Assembly: GCA_035647815.1 (NCBI GenBank)
Contig: DASRMR010000065.1
Location: 25,163-89,162 of the forward strand
Origin: JAAYRQ01 sp035647815
GTDB taxonomy: Bacteria > Bacillota > Syntrophomonadia > Syntrophomonadales > Syntrophomonadaceae
DNA length: 64,000 nt
Direction: 5' to 3'
Positions 34,397 to 43,097 of the stretch are shown piece by piece; position 1 is the first letter of the stretch, and each line of letters starts with the position of its first letter. A model generated the notes under the pieces. It was given only the letters and a program-made list of their open reading frames with translations, searched no databases and had not been told where the DNA came from. The translations under genes and the position numbers were made by a program.

Positions 34397-34993
34397 GTGA
34401 GAAAAATCTTAGATGTGTTAACCGAGATTGTCAGAAATGTTTTAGTAATAGTTATTATATCTAGTTTTTTTGAATTACTTTTACCAGATGGCAAAAGTAG
34501 ACCATTTGTTAGGTTTGCCATAGGTTTATTTTTATTAATATCTATTTTAAATCCTACTCTAAGTTATTTATATAGTAATAAAGAATTTAAAATCGATTTA
34601 TGGGCTTATACAGAAGAAGTTTCCACAGAAGAGGATTTAATGGAAACTGGGGCTAAAATAAACGAGCAAATCATGAGCCAAGGTGATGAGCTTATTAAGC
34701 AAAAATTAGAGGGACAAATAAGTGCAGTTGCGATACTAGTTCCTGGTATTGAGGAAGTAGATGCTAAAGTAGATATTTCTAATCATGGGGGTATTTCAAA
34801 ACTACATATTATGGTTAGACCCGAAACAATAGAGATGGAAGATAGTAGTGGAAAAATAGGAGTTTTTAACCACCAGTTGAATAAATATAGTTCAGAAGAA
34901 AAAGAAGCGATTCAAAAGAAGTTGCTCAGTGTACTTGGCAATATGTACGGCATAGATGGAGGACAAATCAAAATCGAATTTGTAGGGGGTTAG
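34397..34993 (+). CDS. spoIIIAF: Stage III sporulation protein AF
   Basis: 198 residues: two N-terminal membrane helices (about 11-30 and 36-56) followed by a soluble ring-building-motif domain. FELLLPDGKSRPFVRFAIGL is a family signature between the helices. GTG start after GAGGTAAGGG. Positioned between AE and AG as in all spore formers. Confidence 0.93.
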   Translation: MRKILDVLTEIVRNVLVIVIISSFFELLLPDGKSRPFVRFAIGLFLLISILNPTLSYLYSNKEFKIDLWAYTEEVSTEEDLMETGAKINEQIMSQGDELIKQKLEGQISAVAILVPGIEEVDAKVDISNHGGISKLHIMVRPETIEMEDSSGKIGVFNHQLNKYSSEEKEAIQKKLLSVLGNMYGIDGGQIKIEFVGG

Positions 34994-34996
34994 AGA

Positions 34997-35575
34997 ATGC
35001 TAGAGGAGTGGATAAGGAAGGGGAAAGAGGAAGGGCAAAATCTCAAGTTAAAAGGTAATAGTAAGGTTAGATATTTACTAGTTATTATTATTTGTTTGGG
35101 ATTATTAGCTATTATTTGGCCTAGTGCTAAAACTAAGCCTGATACCCCAGCAACTCCAAATAATATAAAACAAGTTCAAAAATCAACTATACAAAATTCG
35201 ATGGCAACTGATTTAGAAGAGATTCTTAGTCAGATAGATGGAGCAGGCAGTGTAGATGTTAGTTTAACTTTATCTTCAGATGGGGTGAAGACTTATGCTA
35301 GTAATGTCAGGGATGAAAGAAGAGATATTCAGGAAAACGATAATAAGGGTACAAAAAAGACTACTAGCGAAAAGAATATTACTCGAGATCTTGCTGTATC
35401 ATCAGGCAACCCATTATTAGTGGAAGAAAAGAAACCTGAAATCTTAGGCGTATTAGTCGTAGCAGATGGGGCTAAAAGTCCTGTTATACGGGAACGCTTA
35501 ACTAATGCCACTTCCACTTTATTAAATATAGCACCACATAAAATAAATGTTATGCCCCGGAAAGGAGATTTATAA
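34997..35575 (+). CDS. spoIIIAG: Stage III sporulation protein AG
   Basis: 192 residues: a membrane helix at about 26-43, an Asp/Lys/Thr-rich linker, and a ring-building domain (LEEILSQIDGAGSVDVSLTL, GVLVVADGAKSP). In Bacillus it forms the large ring of the intercellular channel. Its stop overlaps the start of spoIIIAH by one base. Confidence 0.94.
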   Translation: MLEEWIRKGKEEGQNLKLKGNSKVRYLLVIIICLGLLAIIWPSAKTKPDTPATPNNIKQVQKSTIQNSMATDLEEILSQIDGAGSVDVSLTLSSDGVKTYASNVRDERRDIQENDNKGTKKTTSEKNITRDLAVSSGNPLLVEEKKPEILGVLVVADGAKSPVIRERLTNATSTLLNIAPHKINVMPRKGDL

Positions 35576-36114
35576 TGCTATTTATAAAGAAAAAAGGTTT
35601 TTTGAGTATAGTTATAATTTCCTTGTTATTTATAGGGCTAGGGAGTATTATAGTAGTTCATGGATTAATAAATAATTCTGAAATTGCAGAAGTAGTAACT
35701 ACTGATAACCTTACTGCGGAAATTGACATGACAGAGCAAATGGCTAAAGTTATGCAAGAGAGCAATTTTTTCTCGGAATATCGTATGGAAAGAGAAAGAT
35801 TAAGAGGCAAGCAACTTGAGTTATTAAAAGAAGTGATTAATAATAATGCTAATGAAGAAAAAGCCAGGGAAGCTGCTTCTATGCGTATGGTAGAAATAAC
35901 TATAGATATGGAAAAGGAAATGCAGGCGGAAAACATGGTTAAATCTAAGGGCTATAAGGACTGTGTAGTTATTCTTCAACCTCAATCTACCATAATAATA
36001 GTAGAATCGGAAAACTTAACCCTTACTAAAGAGCAAGAATTAAAAGACATGATAGGGAAAGTAGCTGGCATTAACACGGAAAACATGTCAATAATTGTTA
36101 AAAATCCACTGTAA
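35575..36114 (+). CDS. spoIIIAH: Stage III sporulation protein AH
   Basis: 179 residues: N-terminal membrane helix (about 8-27), then a long helix and a YscJ/FliF-like domain (KGYKDCVVILQPQSTIIIVE). The extracytoplasmic domain would meet SpoIIQ from the forespore. AAAGGAG precedes the ATG. End of the spoIIIA operon. Confidence 0.94.
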   Translation: MLFIKKKGFLSIVIISLLFIGLGSIIVVHGLINNSEIAEVVTTDNLTAEIDMTEQMAKVMQESNFFSEYRMERERLRGKQLELLKEVINNNANEEKAREAASMRMVEITIDMEKEMQAENMVKSKGYKDCVVILQPQSTIIIVESENLTLTKEQELKDMIGKVAGINTENMSIIVKNPL

Positions 36115-36148
36115 AATGCTTGTTTTTTTGTATACATCCATAAAAATA

Positions 36149-36177
36149 TTGTAATAATGTTGTTTTGTTTTTATAAT
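36149..36177 (+). promoter_or_regulatory. Sigma-A-type promoter before the biotin enzyme genes
   Basis: TTGTAA (36149-36154), 17-base spacer, TATAAT (36172-36177). It lies 108 bases upstream of the carboxyltransferase start and separates this vegetative unit from the sporulation operon. Confidence 0.6.
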
Positions 36178-36200
36178 GATATAGTCAGGGTAAATATTAT

Positions 36201-36221
36201 ACTCAGGCCAGGTGCCTGAGT
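36201..36221 (+). promoter_or_regulatory. Leader hairpin upstream of carboxyltransferase gene
   Basis: ACTCAGGC (36201-36208) and GCCTGAGT (36214-36221) form a perfect 8-bp stem with loop CAGGT. No T-run follows. It lies about 24 bases after the predicted -10 box, so it would be near the 5' end of the mRNA: either an RNA-stabilising leader or a protein site. A biotin repressor site is possible but the sequence does not match the BirA box I know. Confidence 0.4.
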
Positions 36222-36284
36222 CTATCTATATATACACATAATTTAACTATTTAAGTTATCGTGTTAATCGTTGGGAGGTCAATT

Positions 36285-38186
36285 ATGCATAAAATAAAAA
36301 TAACAGATACTACTTTAAGAGATGCTCATCAAAGTCTATGGGCAACTAGAATGACAACAGATGATATGCTACCTGTATTAGGACATATAGATAATATAGG
36401 GTATCACTCCCTTGAGGTATGGGGTGGTGCTACATTTGATGTTGCGATTCGCTATTTGAACGAAGATCCTTGGGAAAGATTAAGGGTGATTAGGAAACAT
36501 GTGCAAAAGACAGATTTGCAGATGTTGTTAAGGGGTCAATCTTTAGTCGGTTATACTCATTACCCTGATGACATAGTGGAAAATTTTATAGATAAAGCAG
36601 CTGAAAATGGAATAGATATTTTCCGGGTTTTTGATGCCCTTAATGATATACGGAATTTAGAAACATCGATGAGAGCGATAAAAAGAACGGGTAAGCATGC
36701 TCAAGCTTGTGTTGTCTATACTATTAGCCCGGTTCATTCGGTAGAGCATTTTGTTGATACTGCATTGAGGCTTCAGGACATGGGTGCTGATTCTATATGT
36801 ATTAAAGATATGGCAGGTTTATTATCTCCTTATGCAGCTTATGAATTAGTATCTTTGTTAAAAGAGAATGTTGATTTGCCTATTCAACTTCATACTCATT
36901 ATATAGGTGGATTAGCTATTGCTGCATTGTTAAAAGCTACGGAAGCTGGAGTAGATATAATAGATACTGCAAGTGTACCGATGGCATTTGGTTCATCTCA
37001 GCCGCCAGTAGAGACTATTGTTAGAGCCTTACAAGATACTGATGGAGATACGGGACTAAAGTTACACGAATTATTTGAAATAGCTGATCATTTTGAAAAA
37101 ATAAGAAAATATAAAGGTTTTGAACGTGGAGTTACTAGAATAGCCGACATGAAGGTGTTTGATCATCAGGTACCAGGTGGCATGATTTCTAATCTATACT
37201 CACAATTAGAAGAACAAAATGCTTCCCACCGTATGGAAGAAGTTTTGCAGGAAATACCTAAAGTACGAGCTGAAATGGGATACCCACCACTAGTAACACC
37301 GACTAGTCAGATAATAGGTATTCAATCTGTTTTAAATGTGCTGACAGGCGAAAGGTACAAGATGTGCCCAGGTGAGGTAAAAGATTATGTCCGGGGTTAT
37401 TATGGTAAACCACCTAGACCTATTGATCCTGAAATACAGGCTAAAGTTATCGGTGAAGAAAAAGTGATCGATGTCAGACCAGCTAACCTGCTCGAACCAC
37501 GATGGGAAAAAGGTAAAGCTGAGATTGCTCATTTAGCTAAAAATGATGAAGATATTTTAACTTATATATTGTTTCCCCAGGTGGCATTAAAGTATTTTGC
37601 TCATCGGGATGCGATTGATTTGGAGGATATTCCCCAGATACTTCCTCAGGATATTTTAGGTGATGAATTATTAGAAAACCAACCTATTAAGGTTAAACCT
37701 TTAAAAAAGGTTAGAAAGAGAAGCATTCAAGAGGAGGATGAAGGGATGAACATCGAGGAAATTAGGGAATTAATTATGTTGCTTAATGAAAGCAATATAG
37801 GTGAAATGGAAATACAAAAAAATGATTTTCGCATAAGTTTACGTAAAAACCCTAGTGAAGCTGGAAACTCGAAAGGAAATAGTTTTTCTTCACTTCCTGA
37901 GCGAAATGATGAGATTTATGAAGATGAATTAGAAGATAATGAGAATATAATAAAAGTGGAATCTCCTATGGTAGGTACTTTTTATGCTTCACCTTCGCCT
38001 GATTCTTCTCCATATGTACAAATAGGTGATCATGTAGAAGCGGGTCAGACTTTGTGCATAGTAGAAGCTATGAAATTAATGAATGAAATAAAAGCCGAGA
38101 TGCCTGGAACGATTGTAGACCAACTAGTAGACAATACTGAGTCTGTTGAATATGGGCAGGTTATATTTCTAATTGAAAAAGACTAA
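36285..38186 (+). CDS. OadA/PycB-type carboxyltransferase fused to AccB-like biotin carrier
   Basis: 633 residues from ATG 36285 (TGGGAGG upstream); an in-frame GTG at 36261 has no such site. Residues 1-270 are an HMGL-like carboxyltransferase barrel (TDTTLRDAHQSLWATRM; metal ligands in LHTHYIGG), 290-460 the PYC/OADA domain. From Met488 the sequence is AccB-like: MNIEEIRELIMLLNES, then a linker and a biotinyl domain with the AccB thumb SPSPDSSPYV and EAMKLM (Lys597). It probably transfers carboxyl between pyruvate/oxaloacetate and biotin with AccC next door. The AccB-type tail and internal start site suggest a fusion of two genes; see the internal site entry. Confidence 0.88.
   Translation: MHKIKITDTTLRDAHQSLWATRMTTDDMLPVLGHIDNIGYHSLEVWGGATFDVAIRYLNEDPWERLRVIRKHVQKTDLQMLLRGQSLVGYTHYPDDIVENFIDKAAENGIDIFRVFDALNDIRNLETSMRAIKRTGKHAQACVVYTISPVHSVEHFVDTALRLQDMGADSICIKDMAGLLSPYAAYELVSLLKENVDLPIQLHTHYIGGLAIAALLKATEAGVDIIDTASVPMAFGSSQPPVETIVRALQDTDGDTGLKLHELFEIADHFEKIRKYKGFERGVTRIADMKVFDHQVPGGMISNLYSQLEEQNASHRMEEVLQEIPKVRAEMGYPPLVTPTSQIIGIQSVLNVLTGERYKMCPGEVKDYVRGYYGKPPRPIDPEIQAKVIGEEKVIDVRPANLLEPRWEKGKAEIAHLAKNDEDILTYILFPQVALKYFAHRDAIDLEDIPQILPQDILGDELLENQPIKVKPLKKVRKRSIQEEDEGMNIEEIRELIMLLNESNIGEMEIQKNDFRISLRKNPSEAGNSKGNSFSSLPERNDEIYEDELEDNENIIKVESPMVGTFYASPSPDSSPYVQIGDHVEAGQTLCIVEAMKLMNEIKAEMPGTIVDQLVDNTESVEYGQVIFLIEKD
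37731..37748 (+). promoter_or_regulatory. Internal ribosome binding site and ATG for a free AccB-like protein
   Basis: Inside the fusion gene GAGGAGG (37731-37737) stands eight bases before ATG 37746, in frame, and this ATG encodes the exact first residue expected of AccB (MNIEEIRELI). Initiation here would give a 146-residue biotin carboxyl carrier protein in addition to the full-length enzyme. The site is visible; its use is inferred. Confidence 0.55.
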
Positions 38187-38199
38187 GGGAGTGAATTGA

Positions 38200-39543
38200 T
38201 TGTTTACCAAGATTCTAATAGCTAATCGTGGAGAAATAGCCCTTAGGATAATAAGAGCTTGTAACGAATTAGGAATTAAAACAGTTGCCGTTTATTCTAC
38301 TGCAGATAAAGAAAGTTTACATGTGAAAGCTGCTGATGAAGCAATTTGCATAGGTCCTCCTCAGGCTAACCAAAGCTATCTAAATGTATCTAACATTATT
38401 GCAGCAGCCAAGAATACAGGTGCTGAGGCAATTCATCCTGGCTACGGATTTTTAGCCGAAAATGCTCACTTTGCGGCACTGTGTGAAACTAATCGAATAA
38501 AGTTTATCGGCCCTAAGCCGGAAGTGATTGAAATGATGGGTGATAAAGTGAAAGCCCGCGAACTTATGGAAGAGGCGGGAGTACCACTAGTGCCAGGAAG
38601 CGATGGAGCTATTACTACTTACCAAGAAGCTTTTGAAGTCGCTAAAACAATAGGTTATCCGGTAATGATAAAGGCTGCAGCAGGTGGTGGTGGCAAAGGC
38701 ATGAGGTTAGCCCAAAATGAATTAACACTAAAAGATGCTATAGAAGTGGCGAAAATGGAGGCTGGTTCAGCTTTTGGAAATGATGAGATATATATGGAAA
38801 AGTATCTGGATGAACCTCGTCACATTGAGTTTCAGATACTAGGCGATGAAAACGGTAATATTATTCATTTAGGGGAAAGAGATTGCTCTATACAACGGCG
38901 TAATCAAAAACTGTTAGAAGAAGCTCCATCCTCCTTATTAGATGAAGAATTAAGAAACCAGATGGGTGAAATCGCAATTAATGCGGCTAAAGCAGTTAAT
39001 TATTCTAGTGCAGGAACTATAGAGTTCCTAGTAGATAAATATAAAAAGTTCTATTTTATTGAAATGAATACTCGGGTACAAGTTGAACATCCGGTTACAG
39101 AAATGGTTACTGATATAGATATAGTAAAAGAACAGATACGAATTGCCGCTGGACAATCACTAAGTATAAAACAAGAAGATGTTGTTATTAGTGGTTGGTC
39201 TATAGAATGTCGGATTAATGCGGAAGATTCGGAGAATGGATTTAGTCCATCACCAGGCAAAATAAGCAAGTATGTTATACCGGGTGGCCCAGGTATTAGG
39301 GTAGACTCAGCTATGTACGAAGGATGTATCATTTCACCACATTATGATTCTTTGGTAGCTAAATTAATCGTTTGGGGGAAAGATAGAGAAGAAGCTATTA
39401 GCCGGATGAAAAGAGCGCTTAATGAATTTACTATAGAAAACATTAAGACCACGATTCCTTTTCATCTCAGAGTATTAGATAATGCTTTTTATAAACGAGG
39501 CGAAGTATACACCAATTTTATCCAAAGAAGGATGCAGGAATAA
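38200..39543 (+). CDS. accC: Biotin carboxylase (AccC)
   Basis: 447 residues, ATP-grasp enzyme that carboxylates biotin with bicarbonate and ATP. KILIANRGEIALRIIRAC opens the N-domain; AAAGGGGKGMR is the ATP-binding glycine loop, EMNTRVQVEHPVTE holds catalytic Glu, Asn and Arg. TTG start with AAGGGAGTG upstream. 13 bases downstream of the carboxyltransferase-AccB fusion, so it probably works with it as pyruvate carboxylase, and possibly with acetyl-CoA carboxylase. No accA/accD here. Confidence 0.95.
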   Translation: MFTKILIANRGEIALRIIRACNELGIKTVAVYSTADKESLHVKAADEAICIGPPQANQSYLNVSNIIAAAKNTGAEAIHPGYGFLAENAHFAALCETNRIKFIGPKPEVIEMMGDKVKARELMEEAGVPLVPGSDGAITTYQEAFEVAKTIGYPVMIKAAAGGGGKGMRLAQNELTLKDAIEVAKMEAGSAFGNDEIYMEKYLDEPRHIEFQILGDENGNIIHLGERDCSIQRRNQKLLEEAPSSLLDEELRNQMGEIAINAAKAVNYSSAGTIEFLVDKYKKFYFIEMNTRVQVEHPVTEMVTDIDIVKEQIRIAAGQSLSIKQEDVVISGWSIECRINAEDSENGFSPSPGKISKYVIPGGPGIRVDSAMYEGCIISPHYDSLVAKLIVWGKDREEAISRMKRALNEFTIENIKTTIPFHLRVLDNAFYKRGEVYTNFIQRRMQE

Positions 39544-39564
39544 CTAGAAAGTTCAATGATTAGC

Positions 39565-39592
39565 TTGAAAGTGTATACAATGCTGTTATACA
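39565..39592 (+). promoter_or_regulatory. Promoter candidate for asp23 unit
   Basis: TTGAAA (39565-39570), 16-base spacer, TATACA (39587-39592). The -10 lies in a direct repeat: TATACAATG occurs at 39574-39582 and 39587-39595. Confidence 0.5.
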
Positions 39593-39640
39593 ATGTTAAA
39601 ATATAATGCAAGCTGTAAACAATAATGGAGGTGGACATTT

Positions 39641-40045
39641 ATGGAAGCGCAAAAATCGGAAATTAGCAATGAATTTGGTGCTATTAGAATAGCTGACGAG
39701 GTTGTAGCTACTGTAGCTGGATTAGCCGCATCAGAAGTCGAAGGTGTAGCTTCAATGAGTGGCGGTTGGGGTACTGATTTAGTTGAAAAACTAGGTAGAA
39801 AGAATTTTGGTAAAGGTATCCGGGTAGAAGTGAGTGATGAAGAAACTAAAATTGATATATACATTACAGTAGAATTTGGTTATGCCATTCCTGAAGTAGC
39901 TGCCAATGTACAAAAAGAAGTTAAACTTGCAGTAGAAACTATGACCGGCTTAACTGTTTCAACAGTTAATATTCATATTTCAGCAGTTTTAATGAAAAAA
40001 CTAGAAACTCAGGAAGAAGAAATAATGGTTGAAACTGATTTTTAA
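39641..40045 (+). CDS. Asp23/Gls24 family envelope stress protein
   Basis: 134 residues, alkaline shock protein fold: IADEVVATVAGLAASEVEGVASM at the N-terminus and VNIHISAVLM near the end. Abundant cell-envelope-associated protein in gram-positive bacteria. GGAGGTGG upstream. Followed by AmaP, its membrane anchor, and DUF2273, a standard trio. Confidence 0.94.
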   Translation: MEAQKSEISNEFGAIRIADEVVATVAGLAASEVEGVASMSGGWGTDLVEKLGRKNFGKGIRVEVSDEETKIDIYITVEFGYAIPEVAANVQKEVKLAVETMTGLTVSTVNIHISAVLMKKLETQEEEIMVETDF

Positions 40046-40070
40046 ATTTAGTTTAAATGAGATAGCTAAG

Positions 40071-40100
40071 ATAACCCCCTGAAATTATACAGGGGGTTAT
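40071..40100 (+). terminator. Hairpin between asp23 and amaP
   Basis: ATAACCCCCT (40071-40080) and AGGGGGTTAT (40091-40100) are perfect 10-base arms with a 10-base loop. No T-run follows. It probably trims or attenuates, so that asp23 mRNA exceeds amaP mRNA. Confidence 0.6.
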
Positions 40101-40130
40101 CTGTATCAGTACATAGAAAGAGGTGCAATC

Positions 40131-40667
40131 ATGACAAAAACTTGGCGGTTGGTAATATTCTTATATAGCTCATTATTGTTAATCCTATCTGGGATAGTAA
40201 TTATGGCTGCTATGGGGAGACCTGAACCATCACAGTATATTAGCTTAGCCTTATCAACTCCTCAGAATCGTATTATCTTAGGAACGGTAGGCATTGGTTT
40301 TTTAGTAGTTGCTTTATTATCATTGATTTCCTCGCTGAAAGTACAAAAACCCCCTAAATCTATCATTATAAATAACACTTTAGTAGGACAAGTATCTATA
40401 ACTGTCCCAGCTATAAAAGTGATAATAATGAAAGCGATCAAAAAAGTAGAAGGGGTTAAAGAAGTAAAATCAGATATAAAAAGTGCGGCTGAAGGAGTAG
40501 TAGTTAATTTACATATTATGATAGATCCAGAACTAAGTGTGCCTGAAACTACCAAGAGCATTCAAAATATTGTTAAACAGTATCTAGAAGAAATTGGTGG
40601 TATGCCAGTAGCAGAAATAAAAGTTTTGGTAGATGATTTTGGAACTAATCAACCTGCTACTATATAA
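40131..40667 (+). CDS. amaP: Alkaline shock response membrane anchor protein AmaP
   Basis: 178 residues: two membrane helices (about 5-27 and 48-67), then a degenerate Asp23-like soluble domain (VPAIKVIIMKAIKKVEGVKEV). AmaP ties Asp23 to the membrane. Placed after asp23 and before DUF2273. Confidence 0.9.
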   Translation: MTKTWRLVIFLYSSLLLILSGIVIMAAMGRPEPSQYISLALSTPQNRIILGTVGIGFLVVALLSLISSLKVQKPPKSIIINNTLVGQVSITVPAIKVIIMKAIKKVEGVKEVKSDIKSAAEGVVVNLHIMIDPELSVPETTKSIQNIVKQYLEEIGGMPVAEIKVLVDDFGTNQPATI

Positions 40668-40680
40668 GGGAGGCTAAGTT

Positions 40681-40896
40681 ATGTGGGAAAGGTTTCTACT
40701 TTCATTAATAAATGAGCATCGGGGCAAGACAATTGGTATTTTAATAGGATTAGTTGCTAGTATTTTCTTTATAACTTATGGTTTTTGGAAAGCTATATTT
40801 ATAATTATTTGTATCGGTTTAGGGTACTTTATAGGTAAGAGAATAGATGAAAACGGAAATTTTGAAATTTGGCTAAAAAAATTATTCAAAGATTAG
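40681..40896 (+). CDS. DUF2273 small membrane protein
   Basis: 71 residues with two membrane helices (about 16-36 and 37-53) containing the GYFIGKRID motif of DUF2273. Preceded by GGGAGG. Always found with Asp23/AmaP; probably a membrane part of that system. Confidence 0.9.
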   Translation: MWERFLLSLINEHRGKTIGILIGLVASIFFITYGFWKAIFIIICIGLGYFIGKRIDENGNFEIWLKKLFKD

Positions 40897-40921
40897 TAGC
40901 TGTTGCGGAAGGAAGATTTAT

Positions 40922-41332
40922 TTGAGCAGGAGAAAGGCTAGGGAAGTAGCATTTAAGGTAATATATCAAATTGATCAAGTACAAGCTGATCCTAAAGATG
41001 CGTTCAAATATGTTGTAGATGAGGACCGGCTATTAAATAAAGATAAAGCATTTTCATGGCAGTTAATTACCGGTTGCATAGATAATTGGAACAGTATTGA
41101 TGAAAAGATAACATTATATTCAACAGCTTGGGATTTGGAGCGTATGTCATCAGTAGATCGAAATATCATGCGGATAGGTGCTTATGAACTCCTGTTTATG
41201 GATCACTCTTTAGCTGCCATTCCAATAGACGAGGCGATAGAGATAGCTAAAAAATATAGTGGCGAAAACTCAGCAGGTTTTGTGAATGCTGTTTTAGATA
41301 AGATTAAAGATGATAAGAACCAATATTTATAA
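40922..41332 (+). CDS. nusB: Transcription antitermination factor NusB
   Basis: 136 residues, all-helical NusB. SRRKAREVAFKVIYQID at the N-terminus, SSVDRNIMRIGAYELLF and IPIDEAIEIAKKYSGENSAGFVNAVLDKI are conserved. TTG start with GGAAGGA upstream. Acts with NusE on rRNA operons. A terminator follows. Confidence 0.96.
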   Translation: MSRRKAREVAFKVIYQIDQVQADPKDAFKYVVDEDRLLNKDKAFSWQLITGCIDNWNSIDEKITLYSTAWDLERMSSVDRNIMRIGAYELLFMDHSLAAIPIDEAIEIAKKYSGENSAGFVNAVLDKIKDDKNQYL

Positions 41333-41376
41333 TTATTTTATTGTTTTTTAATCTAGTTATTTTAATCAAGAAATTT

Positions 41377-41406
41377 AAGCCTAGACTATTTTTAGCTAGG
41401 TTTTTT
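41377..41406 (+). terminator. Terminator after nusB
   Basis: AAGCCTAG (41377-41384) pairs with CTAGGTTT (41396-41403, one G-T pair) around an 11-base loop; the tail is a T-run to 41406. It separates nusB from xseA; the rest of the 243-base gap is AT-rich and shows no gene. Confidence 0.7.
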
Positions 41407-41575
41407 CATTTTTCTGAAAAGGTTTTACCTAAGGGATAGGGAAATTAGCATTTGTCTAAGAGCAAGTGGTATAGTTTAACTAGAAAAAGGTAGGTAAGTA
41501 AATATTCTTATATTTTATTATAAGAAAAGTGTCATATAGAAGGGATATAATTTAGAATATGGAAATAATGGTAGT

Positions 41576-42793
41576 ATGAATGATTTTATTACAGTTAGTG
41601 AACTAAATAATTATATTGAGGGTATACTCAAAAATGATAGATTCTTGCGTAACTTTTGGGTTAAAGGTGAAATCTCCGGGTTTAGATTATATCGCCAATC
41701 AGGACATATGTATTTCACCTTAAAAGATGAAAACGGTCAAGTTAGTTGTGTTATGTTCAAAAGTAGAAATAGAAATCTTGATTTTGATCCTGAGGATGGG
41801 CAAGAAGTCTTGCTACGCGGATATGTTTCTTTATTCTCTCAGCAGGGTAAATACCAAGTTTATGTAGAAGAAATACAGCCTTATGGTTTAGGTGGATTGT
41901 TTTTATATTTAGAACAACTTAAAGCTCGTTTAGCTGAAGCAGGCTATTTTAATCTAGATAAGAAAAAGCCTATTCCTACGATTGTTAATCAGGTTGGAAT
42001 AGTAACTTCTCAAGATGGAGCAGCTTTCCATGATATAGTAAGAGTTTTAAAAGCTAGACATAGTGGTGTGGAAATAGTGTTAGCTCATAGCACAGTTCAA
42101 GGTGAGGGTGCACCTAGGGAAATAGCTAAAGCTATCCAGATGTTAAATGAATATGGGCAAGTGGAAGTAATAATCATCGGTCGGGGCGGCGGTTCTTTAG
42201 AAGATTTAATGGCTTTTAATAGTGAAGAGGTAGTAAAAGCTATTTATGATTCACATATACCTATAATATCTGCGGTAGGCCATGAGGTAGATTTTAGTTT
42301 AGCCGATTTAGCTGCTGATATACGAGCTGCAACTCCTACCCAAGCTGCTCAGTTAGCAGTACCGGAAATAGTTTTAATAGAGAACTCAATAGATGATTAC
42401 CAAGAGAGATTAAGAATTTCTATTAAAAGATACCTTGAATACCGTTCAGAACAAATTGATAGTATTATGATGAGAAATGTTTGGCAAAACCCACTTTTAT
42501 TAGTTGAACAAAGACAAGAAAGATTACTGCAGATTGAAACTAATCTAGAAAAAGCAATAATTAACGATATAGATAAAAAAACTAATCAATTCTCAGCATT
42601 ATTATCTACTTTAGATGCACTTAGTCCTTTGAAAGTAATACAGAGAGGTTACTCATTATTACGTCAAAAGAATAAAATAATACGCTCTATAGAAGATATA
42701 AACATCGGAGATGAGGCGGTAGTTGAAGTGTCAGATGGTTATTTTGATATAGTTATAAATAATAAGGAGAAAGATAACTTATGGAAGATATGA
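41576..42793 (+). CDS. xseA: Exodeoxyribonuclease VII large subunit
   Basis: 405 residues: N-terminal OB domain (FWVKGEISGFRLYRQSGHMYFTLKD), catalytic domain with GVEIVLAHSTVQGEGA, GRGGGSLEDLMAFN, SAVGHEVDFSLADLAADIRAATPT, and a coiled-coil C-terminus. Degrades single-stranded DNA with XseB. The last codons overlap xseB by 13 bases. The start has no strong ribosome binding site. Confidence 0.96.
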   Translation: MNDFITVSELNNYIEGILKNDRFLRNFWVKGEISGFRLYRQSGHMYFTLKDENGQVSCVMFKSRNRNLDFDPEDGQEVLLRGYVSLFSQQGKYQVYVEEIQPYGLGGLFLYLEQLKARLAEAGYFNLDKKKPIPTIVNQVGIVTSQDGAAFHDIVRVLKARHSGVEIVLAHSTVQGEGAPREIAKAIQMLNEYGQVEVIIIGRGGGSLEDLMAFNSEEVVKAIYDSHIPIISAVGHEVDFSLADLAADIRAATPTQAAQLAVPEIVLIENSIDDYQERLRISIKRYLEYRSEQIDSIMMRNVWQNPLLLVEQRQERLLQIETNLEKAIINDIDKKTNQFSALLSTLDALSPLKVIQRGYSLLRQKNKIIRSIEDINIGDEAVVEVSDGYFDIVINNKEKDNLWKI

Positions 42794-42996
42794 AGTTTGA
42801 ACCAGCATTAAAGCGTTTAGAAGATATTGTAAACTTAATAGAATCAGGCAAATTAGATTTAGATGAATCAGTAGAACTTTTTGAGGAAGGTATGAAGCTC
42901 TCAGTATATTGCCAAAAGGAATTGAAAAAGGCTGATACTAAGATTAAAAAATTATTAAAAGACGAAAATACTGGTGAATTTATCTTAGTGGAGTAA
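42781..42996 (+). CDS. xseB: Exodeoxyribonuclease VII small subunit
   Basis: 71 residues, two-helix XseB: FEPALKRLEDIVNLIESGKL, LDESVELFEEGMKL. AAGGAG precedes the start inside xseA. Binds the XseA coiled coil in several copies. Confidence 0.96.
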   Translation: MEDMKFEPALKRLEDIVNLIESGKLDLDESVELFEEGMKLSVYCQKELKKADTKIKKLLKDENTGEFILVE

Positions 42997-43034
42997 AGTT
43001 TAGCAGGAATAATCGTTATTTTGTTTAAGCTATT

Positions 43035-43086
43035 AATAGGTATGCTTAGATAACTAAGAAAAGCAGAAGTAGTACCTATTGCTTAG
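43035..43086 (+). other. Structured leader upstream of ispA
   Basis: AATAGGTA (43035-43042) and TACCTATT (43073-43080) are perfect inverted repeats enclosing CTTAG/CTAAG (43045-43049, 43054-43058). A further CTTAG (43082-43086), just before AAGGAG, could compete for the same CTAAG. This may shape ispA translation; there is no matching riboswitch known to me. Confidence 0.35.
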
Positions 43087-43097
43087 AAGGAGAAGAA

